Below are positions 6,074 to 10,740 of a DNA stretch of 10,740 bases, in pieces. A program made the translations under genes and the position numbers. This stretch comes from Candidatus Colimorpha enterica (lineage in GTDB: Bacteria > Bacillota > Clostridia > Oscillospirales > CAG-272), in NCBI GenBank assembly GCA_018065475.1, contig JAGHTD010000124.1:1-10740 (forward strand), read 5' to 3'. How positions within the stretch are numbered: the stretch's first letter is position 1; the number at the start of each line of letters is the position of its first letter. Below the pieces are notes generated by a model. That model saw only the letters and a program-made list of their open reading frames with translations, was not told the origin of the DNA and searched no databases.

Positions 6074-9000
6074 TGGCGGAAAAGAATAACGAACGTTTCA
6101 CCCTCTCCGGCGAGCAGAAAGCGGTCATAAGGGCGGACGAGGACGACATCCTCGTCTCGGCGTCCGCCGGCTCCGGAAAGACCACCGTCCTCACACAGCG
6201 TCTCGCCGAAAGGGTGAGAACGGGCAGGACGAAGGACCTTTCAAGGGTGCTTGTCGTCACCTTCACAAAGGCGAGCGCCTCCGACCTCCGTGTCAGCATT
6301 AAAAAGCGCCTCGGAGAAATAGCCAAGTACGGGGAAGACGAGCTTTCAATCCAGGGTGAGGAACTTATAAGCGACAGCGAGCTTCAGACACAGCTGAGAA
6401 AGATCGACGATATGGAAGTATCGACGATAGACAGCTTCTGCTACAATTTCGTAAAGGACAACGCGGTCGCCCTCGGCGTTTCGCCTTCGATCCGCATTTT
6501 CGAGGACGCGCAGAAGGACATCCTTCAGAGGCAGATAGCCGAGAACGTGCTGAATCTATGCTGTGACGGCAGGATAGACGGTATCGAAAACGTCAATCCG
6601 ATCATAAATGCGGTCTGCGGGGATGATTTCAGCAAGGGCGCCGACAACATCATCGGGCTTTACGGCAGTCTTTCTTCCCTCGAAGAGGGCGTCGATTACC
6701 TCTCCCACAGCGTGAGGATGTACGAAGACGCCGAAAAGAACGGCTTTGAGAACTCCGAGTGGGCGAAGATCGTCATAGATGAATGCAATAATGCTTATAA
6801 AGCGTCCGAGGAAATGCTTTTGCGCGGTGAAATGACGACAGTTATAGAAAAGAAAAAATCGGCAAAGACATTTGCCGATTATGTCGGAACGGTGAAGGCA
6901 TACCTTGACGTTTTGAAAAAAGCGGTTAAAGCGGGCGAATACGATCGTATCGTTGAAAGCACCGCCGATTTTGAGAATGCACTTAAAGGCAAGCGATGTG
7001 CTTCCGACCTTGTGAAAACCGCAAGAAAAATCATCCTTGATGTCATTCCTCCGTCTGTTTCATCCGACAACGCAAACGCCGCCGCTTACGCGGAGATCTG
7101 TCGTGGGATATACGCCCTCGTGAAGGAGTTTGACGCGCGGTACAACTACGAAAAGAAAAAGAGAGGACTTGAAGACTTCAACGGTCTCAAGCGCCTCACC
7201 TTTGACGCGCTCAAAAAAGATGAGTTCAGAGCCCTCATGAGGTCGAAATACGACGAGGTCTATATCGACGAATATCAGGACGTCGATGACGTCCAGGCGG
7301 CGATCTTCGACAGTATGGCCAAGGCGGGGATAAAGCGCTTCGCGGTCGGAGACATAAAGCAGAGCATTTACGGTTTCAGATATTCAAACCCGCAGAACTT
7401 CGAGAACCTCAGAAGATCGGCGGAAAAAACGCTTTATCTTTCTTCCAACTACCGCAGCGGAGAGAAGATCCTCGACTTTGCAAACAGGATCTGCGGCCCG
7501 CTTATGAGGAACGGCTGCAACGGTTTCACCTACACCGACGCCGATGACCTCAGATGGGGCAATAAAAATATAGAAAAGAGCGAAACGTCCGTACTGCTCG
7601 TTGACGTCGTTAAGTCGTCGTTCGGCGAGGCGATCGCGGGCGATATGGCGAAAGAGCTTGCAAAGAAGGGAAAAAAGCCGTCCGACTTCTGCGTACTGTT
7701 GAGGACAGACGGAAGCAGCAGTCTTTGCGATCAGACCGTGCGTCAGCTCGGGGCGCACGGCATAACGTCCTACGTCACCAAGAGAAAGGTCGATCTTTTC
7801 AAGTCGCCTTCGGTCTCGCTTGCGATAAGTCTTCTCAACGTCATCGACAACCCGTACAGGGAGATAGAGCTGACGGCGGTGCTGACGAGCCCGATCTACG
7901 GCTTCACCCTCGCCGACCTTATCACGCTGAAAGGAAAAAAGAAAAAGGACGGAGAGGACGTCAGTCTCTTCGAGGCGCTTTTATGTTATGCAGGCGGCGG
8001 AGAGATCGCCGATAAGATAAGAAAGTTCACGTCCGACTACGACAAGCTGAAAAAGCTGTCCTCCCGTCCGGCGCACGAGGTGCTTTGGGAAACCTATATG
8101 GTCACGGGGCTTTACGGCTTTTCGGGCTACGACGGCGGGAACGAGAGCAGAAAGACGTCGAGAGAGCGTCTGAACTACCTCTACGACTACGCAAGACAGT
8201 ACGAAAGCAGGGAATACAAGGGACTTTACAGCTTCGTCAGCTATATGAACGTGCTCAAAGAAAGCGGGTGCGAGTTCGACGTCAAGAGCGGCGGGACGGA
8301 GGACGCGGTGACGGTCTCCACGATGCACGGCTCAAAGGGACTTCAGTACGACACCGTGTATCTTTACAGAAAAGACTCCGTCGGCGGGAAATCGCCCGAT
8401 ATAATGTTCGGCAAAGAGACGGGACTGCTTTTCAAGGCGGAGGCGGACAACTTCGCCTCTTTCACCTTTTGCTCGATCGCCGAGAGGGCGTATAATATCA
8501 CGAAAAAATACGCCGAGGCGGAGGAGGAGATGCGCCTTCTCTACGTCGCGCTCACGAGGGCGAAGACGAAATGCGTCGTCGTCACCGATATGAAGAAAGG
8601 GAACAAGGAACACCCCGATTCTCTTGAAAGAGAAATGGCAGAAGCGGACACTGCGCTTGAACAGTACGGTTCGCTCACCTCGCCTGAGGCGAAGCGGTGG
8701 TATCTTCTCAACCACGGCAGATACCTCGACTGGATGACGACCTCCTTCGGCAACGTCGGTTTTATCGACGAAAATAACGTTTTCAGCCCCGAGGCGGCAG
8801 AAGCCGAAAAGGCGGTGAGCGACGGAAAGCGCGCCGACGAGGTAAGGGCGTTGATAGAGGAAAGGATAAAGCCGTTTGAATACTCCGGCGGAGCGGCGGG
8901 TGAAATATCGGCGAAATACAGCGTTTCGCACCTGAAACCCGTTGTTCTCGACGAGGACGACGGCTCCGAAGACCTCGAAAAGGGCGATCCCGAAAAGGCA

Positions 9001-9576
9001 AAGGCGCCCGCCTTCATAGAGGAAAGAAAGGATAAAGCGTCCGACCGCGGGACGGCAACTCACAGCTTCATGCAGTTCGCCGACCTCGGAAATCTGCGCG
9101 AAAACGGCTATGAAGCGGAGCGGGACCGTCTCGTCGGCCTCGGCTTCATCACCGAAAAGAGCGCGGAGCTCGTCAACAGAAAGGGAGTTATCGGGTTTGC
9201 GTCGTCCGACGTCGCCGACGCCATACTCTCATCCGTATGGGTGAAGAGGGAAATGCGCTTCAACGTGCGCCTTCCCGCCGCGGAGTTCACCTCCGATCCC
9301 GACAAAAAGGCACTCCTTCAAGACGAAAAGGTGCTCGTACAGGGTGTGATCGACCTGCTTTACAGGGACGTGGACGGCAAGCTCGTCCTCCTCGACTACA
9401 AGACGGACGCAAAGCCGAGGGATATGAGCGAAGGTGACTTTGAAATGCTCCTGCGCGAGCGTCACGGCACGCAGATGAAATATTACGGCCTCGCCGTGGA
9501 GAAGATCAAGGGCGAAAAGCCCGCCCGCACGGTGATATGGTCGTTCGCCCTTGGGAGAACCGTCCCGGCAGACTGA
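6067..9576 (+). CDS. addA: ATP-dependent helicase/nuclease subunit AddA
   Basis: The 1169-residue protein is the UvrD-type helicase and nuclease subunit of AddAB. It translocates on single-stranded DNA, separates the strands at a break, and cuts one strand with its C-terminal nuclease. Superfamily 1 motifs appear in order: SASAGSGKTT (Walker A, Lys38), VVTFTKASASDLR (Ia), YIDEYQD (Walker B, 401-405), GDIKQSIYGFR (III, from 429), SSNYRSG (IV, Arg463), VSTMHGSKGLQ (V, His754) and LLYVALTRAK (VI, Arg831). The nuclease domain has RGTATH (His999), GVIDLLY (Asp1096), LLDYKTD (Asp1110, Lys1112) and QMKYYGL (Gln1136). The length fits the family (Bacillus AddA is about 1230 residues). The start is 6067 or 6073, since both share one ribosome binding site. 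About 300 bases encoding residues near 239-338 are lower in GC than the rest. The operon ends at the terminator at 9682-9715. Confidence 0.97.
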   Translation: MVMAEKNNERFTLSGEQKAVIRADEDDILVSASAGSGKTTVLTQRLAERVRTGRTKDLSRVLVVTFTKASASDLRVSIKKRLGEIAKYGEDELSIQGEELISDSELQTQLRKIDDMEVSTIDSFCYNFVKDNAVALGVSPSIRIFEDAQKDILQRQIAENVLNLCCDGRIDGIENVNPIINAVCGDDFSKGADNIIGLYGSLSSLEEGVDYLSHSVRMYEDAEKNGFENSEWAKIVIDECNNAYKASEEMLLRGEMTTVIEKKKSAKTFADYVGTVKAYLDVLKKAVKAGEYDRIVESTADFENALKGKRCASDLVKTARKIILDVIPPSVSSDNANAAAYAEICRGIYALVKEFDARYNYEKKKRGLEDFNGLKRLTFDALKKDEFRALMRSKYDEVYIDEYQDVDDVQAAIFDSMAKAGIKRFAVGDIKQSIYGFRYSNPQNFENLRRSAEKTLYLSSNYRSGEKILDFANRICGPLMRNGCNGFTYTDADDLRWGNKNIEKSETSVLLVDVVKSSFGEAIAGDMAKELAKKGKKPSDFCVLLRTDGSSSLCDQTVRQLGAHGITSYVTKRKVDLFKSPSVSLAISLLNVIDNPYREIELTAVLTSPIYGFTLADLITLKGKKKKDGEDVSLFEALLCYAGGGEIADKIRKFTSDYDKLKKLSSRPAHEVLWETYMVTGLYGFSGYDGGNESRKTSRERLNYLYDYARQYESREYKGLYSFVSYMNVLKESGCEFDVKSGGTEDAVTVSTMHGSKGLQYDTVYLYRKDSVGGKSPDIMFGKETGLLFKAEADNFASFTFCSIAERAYNITKKYAEAEEEMRLLYVALTRAKTKCVVVTDMKKGNKEHPDSLEREMAEADTALEQYGSLTSPEAKRWYLLNHGRYLDWMTTSFGNVGFIDENNVFSPEAAEAEKAVSDGKRADEVRALIEERIKPFEYSGGAAGEISAKYSVSHLKPVVLDEDDGSEDLEKGDPEKAKAPAFIEERKDKASDRGTATHSFMQFADLGNLRENGYEAERDRLVGLGFITEKSAELVNRKGVIGFASSDVADAILSSVWVKREMRFNVRLPAAEFTSDPDKKALLQDEKVLVQGVIDLLYRDVDGKLVLLDYKTDAKPRDMSEGDFEMLLRERHGTQMKYYGLAVEKIKGEKPARTVIWSFALGRTVPAD

Positions 9577-9640
9577 CGGCATTGCATTTTCAAAAAACGC
9601 CCATCAGGGAGGTTTGCTCTTAAGGACAGTTTTACAAGAT
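9577..9640. other. Non-coding stretch directly after addA
   Basis: There is no open frame of note and no convincing hairpin. It ends with GGACAGTTTTACAAGAT, which leads into the stem-loops that begin at 9641. It would form the start of the addBA 3' untranslated region. Confidence 0.5.
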
Positions 9641-9663
9641 ACTCGCCACACAATGTGGTGAGT
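9641..9663. repeat. Ten-pair stem-loop in the addA 3' region
   Basis: ACTCGCCACA (9641-9650) and TGTGGTGAGT (9654-9663) form ten pairs, one of them G-U in RNA, around the loop CAA. No T-tract follows, so it is not a terminator. It could protect the mRNA 3' end or mark the edge of an old mobile or REP-like element. Confidence 0.6.
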
Positions 9664-9676
9664 AAGTGCGCACTTA
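9663..9676. repeat. Perfect 14-base palindrome
   Basis: TAAGTGCGCACTTA equals its own reverse complement. It shares base 9663 with the preceding stem-loop. There is no spacer, so it resembles a dimeric protein-binding site more than an RNA hairpin, but its position between convergent gene ends argues against an ordinary operator. Confidence 0.6.
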
Positions 9677-9681
9677 TTTAG

Positions 9682-9715
9682 AAAAACAGGCTGACAAACA
9701 AATCAGCCTGTTTTT
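9682..9715. terminator. Bidirectional Rho-independent terminator
   Basis: The 13-base arms (9682-9694 and 9703-9715, core ACAGGCTGA/TCAGCCTGT) pair perfectly around the eight-base loop CAAACAAA. The A5 and T5 ends supply a T-tract in both directions; on the plus strand it is TTTTTCCTTTT. It should end addBA transcripts from the left, and transcripts from the minus-strand TIM-barrel gene that read through the hairpin array. Confidence 0.92.
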
Positions 9716-9735
9716 CCTTTTCAGTTGATTGCTAA

Positions 9736-9923
9736 GTGAAATATTTGCCTTACGGCAAATGTGAAATAATCTGCTTCGCAGATTGTGAAATATTGCTTTG
9801 TTTCACTTCGCAATGTGAAATGAAATAAATCCCGCTTTTCACGCCCGCAGGGCATTTCACACGCCGAAGGCGTATTTCACGCACGAAGTGCATTTCACAA
9901 ATCCCGTAAGGGATTTATTTCGT
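9736..9923. repeat. Array of small hairpins joined by a GTGAAAT linker that reverses orientation midway
   Basis: GTGAAAT occurs at 9736, 9761, 9785 and 9815. Its reverse complement ATTTCAC occurs at 9854, 9874 and 9892, with decayed copies TTTTCAC at 9836 and ATTTCGT at 9917. A palindrome of unrelated sequence lies between nearly every pair: ATTTGCC-TTAC-GGCAAAT (9743-9760), AATCTGC-TTC-GCAGATT (9768-9784), ATTGC...GCAAT (9792-9814), GCCC-GCA-GGGC (9843-9853), ACGCC-GAA-GGCGT (9861-9873), GCAC-GAA-GTGC (9881-9891) and AAATCCC-GTAA-GGGATTT (9899-9916). The left linkers can pair with the right linkers in nested order (9736/9892, 9761/9874, 9785/9854, 9815/9836). No open reading frame is present. 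I do not know a named family for it. I have an unverified recollection of similar linker-plus-hairpin sequences in gut Clostridia. Confidence 0.9.
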
Positions 9924-9924
9924 T
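9819..9924. repeat. Inverted repeat bounding the reversed part of the hairpin array
   Basis: GAAATAAATCCC (9822-9833) and GGGATTTATTTC (9910-9921) are perfect reverse complements of 12 bases. Three outer pairs (A9819-T9924, A9820-T9923, T9821 with G9922) extend the match to about 15. The 76 bases between them (9834-9909) are exactly the part in which linkers and loops run backwards. The left arm carries AAATCCC without its partner GGGATTT, as if half of a hairpin had been exchanged. Confidence 0.85.
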
Positions 9925-9966
9925 GCGGAGTGTCCTTTGGAACACTCCGCTTCGTGGCGTTTTTTT
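9925..9966 (+). terminator. Strong hairpin followed by a T7 run, possible second terminator
   Basis: GCGGAGTGT (9925-9933) pairs with ACACTCCGC (9942-9950), and two further C-G pairs close the loop if A9941 bulges out. A run of seven T follows at 9960-9966, but nine bases separate it from the stem, farther than in an efficient terminator. In the minus direction no T-run follows, so it is unlikely to end the TIM-barrel gene. It may be another element of the array, since its loop and arms differ from the GNA/GNRA type. Confidence 0.4.
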
Positions 9967-9973
9967 GATGAGA

Positions 9974-10740
9974 TCAAAGCGATTTTTTGCTGTTCAACCA
10001 GCAGTTTTTCATATAGAGGGCGTCCTCTGCCTGCGTTCCGGCCGACTCGCAGATCACCGTTGGACAGAGCCCGTCTGCGGCGATGACGTCGCCGAGCGGT
10101 TCAAACTCCGGTCCGTAAACGTTGTCTTCAAAGGTCAGATGCTTCTTTTCGCCGCCTTTTTCGGTGAACATTATCTTTGAAAAATGGCAGTGAAGATACT
10201 TTGCGGTATTGTCTCCGAGGCGGGAGCCGATGACGTCAAACACCCGTCTGTAATCGTCGCGGGTGAGGAAATATCCCCCGAGATTGCGGGCGTTGAGATG
10301 TCCGAAATCGACTACGGGACGGAGGCGCGGGGAGATCGAGCAGAGCCCGACGACCTCCTCAAGCGTTCCGAGCTGATTGAGCTTTCCCATGGTCTCTATG
10401 CCTATTATGACGTCGGTCTTTATCGTATCGAGCGCTCTTTCGAGCGTATCGCGGGAGAGCGCCATGCCCTCCTCACGGGAGATGGTCGCACAGCTTCCGC
10501 AGTGGACGACGACGGTCTTCGCCCCCATAAGCTCGGCGGCGACCACCGACGCGCCGATGTAGTCGATGCTTTTCAGCCGTTTTTCGGGATCGGTGCCGGA
10601 GAGGGAGATGAAATATGGTGAATGAAGGGAAAGGGATATGCCGTATTTCCTCGCTTCCTCGCCGAGCGCGGTAAAACCCGCGGGAGTGCCGGCTATGCCG
10701 TTCCCGCATTCGTATTCAAAGCAGTCGAGCCCCTTTTCTT
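9974..10740 (-). CDS. Endonuclease IV-like TIM-barrel protein, C-terminal part (5' end outside window)
   Basis: The frame is open from the window edge to TGA at 9974-9976, giving about 255 residues. The GTG at 10544-10546 lies inside the domain and is not the start, because recognisable sequence (KGLDCFEYECGNGIAG and LSLHSPYFISL) continues upstream to the edge. Likely metal ligands match the zinc-dependent endonuclease IV / xylose-isomerase-like fold: His in LHSPYF, His in VVVHCGS, Glu in IGIETMG, Asp and His in VVDFGHLN, His in LHCHFSKI, His in KKHLTFED, and Glu in VICESAG. Endonuclease IV cuts DNA 5' of abasic sites. The usual Nfo signatures are only loosely kept (DFGH, HCHFSK, and no HVEHE-like end), so this is a divergent relative and a sugar-phosphate isomerase role is not excluded. 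It converges on addA, and its transcript probably includes the hairpin array. Confidence 0.8.
   Translation of the reverse strand, partial: EKGLDCFEYECGNGIAGTPAGFTALGEEARKYGISLSLHSPYFISLSGTDPEKRLKSIDYIGASVVAAELMGAKTVVVHCGSCATISREEGMALSRDTLERALDTIKTDVIIGIETMGKLNQLGTLEEVVGLCSISPRLRPVVDFGHLNARNLGGYFLTRDDYRRVFDVIGSRLGDNTAKYLHCHFSKIMFTEKGGEKKHLTFEDNVYGPEFEPLGDVIAADGLCPTVICESAGTQAEDALYMKNCWLNSKKSL

Noticed and set aside
8332..9063. A 243-codon minus-strand frame inside addA
   Set aside because: It is antisense to conserved helicase motifs V and VI, with no family resemblance. It is a shadow of addA codon use.
9736..9923. CRISPR array
   Set aside because: The repeats are 7 bases, the intervals are self-complementary and of uneven length, the repeat reverses orientation, and no cas gene is present.
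9736..9923. Insertion sequence or transposon carrying a transposase
   Set aside because: There is no open frame of useful length and no target-site duplication that I can identify. A non-autonomous element remains possible but is unsupported.

Overview
The window looks like a chromosomal segment of a moderately GC-rich member of the Clostridia (Bacillota), probably a gut Oscillospirales or Ruminococcaceae-type bacterium. The reasons are the AddAB-type recombination nuclease, AAGGAG ribosome binding sites, an ATP-binding topoisomerase subunit of the clostridial RKRPAVIFGSDG type, and frequent AGA/AGG/ATA codons in DNA I judge to be about 55-57% GC. This placement is inference; no rRNA or other marker gene is present.

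Layout from left to right. (1) 14-823, minus: a short QueG-like double [4Fe-4S] protein, driven by a good extended -10 promoter that leaves almost no 5' leader. (2) 877-2880, plus: a GyrB/ParE-type topoisomerase subunit broken by one in-frame TAA (1909-1911) between its ATPase half and its TOPRIM half. Its conserved EGDSA motif reads EGNSA. (3) 2930-6073 and 6067-9576, plus: addB and addA, an overlapping pair encoding the helicase-nuclease that processes double-strand breaks. All expected motifs are present, including the four iron-sulfur cysteines of AddB and a nuclease domain in each subunit. (4) 9577-9973: a 397-base non-coding stretch between convergent genes. It holds two compact inverted repeats, a perfect bidirectional terminator, and an array of small hairpins joined by a 7-base linker. 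(5) 9974 to beyond 10740, minus: the C-terminal part of an endonuclease IV-like TIM-barrel protein.

Functionally the window leans to DNA maintenance: topoisomerase, double-strand-break resection (AddAB) and a possible abasic-site nuclease, with a QueG-like reductase alongside. Only addB-addA are clearly an operon.

The most unusual object is the array at 9736-9923. Its linkers read GTGAAAT in the left half and ATTTCAC in the right half. The hairpin loops switch orientation with the linkers: TTAC/TTC on the left, GTAA/GAA/GCA on the right. A 12-base inverted repeat (GAAATAAATCCC at 9822-9833, GGGATTTATTTC at 9910-9921) bounds the reversed part. Flipping 9834-9909 on paper gives a uniform head-to-tail array and restores an intact hairpin, so the present arrangement looks like an inversion product.
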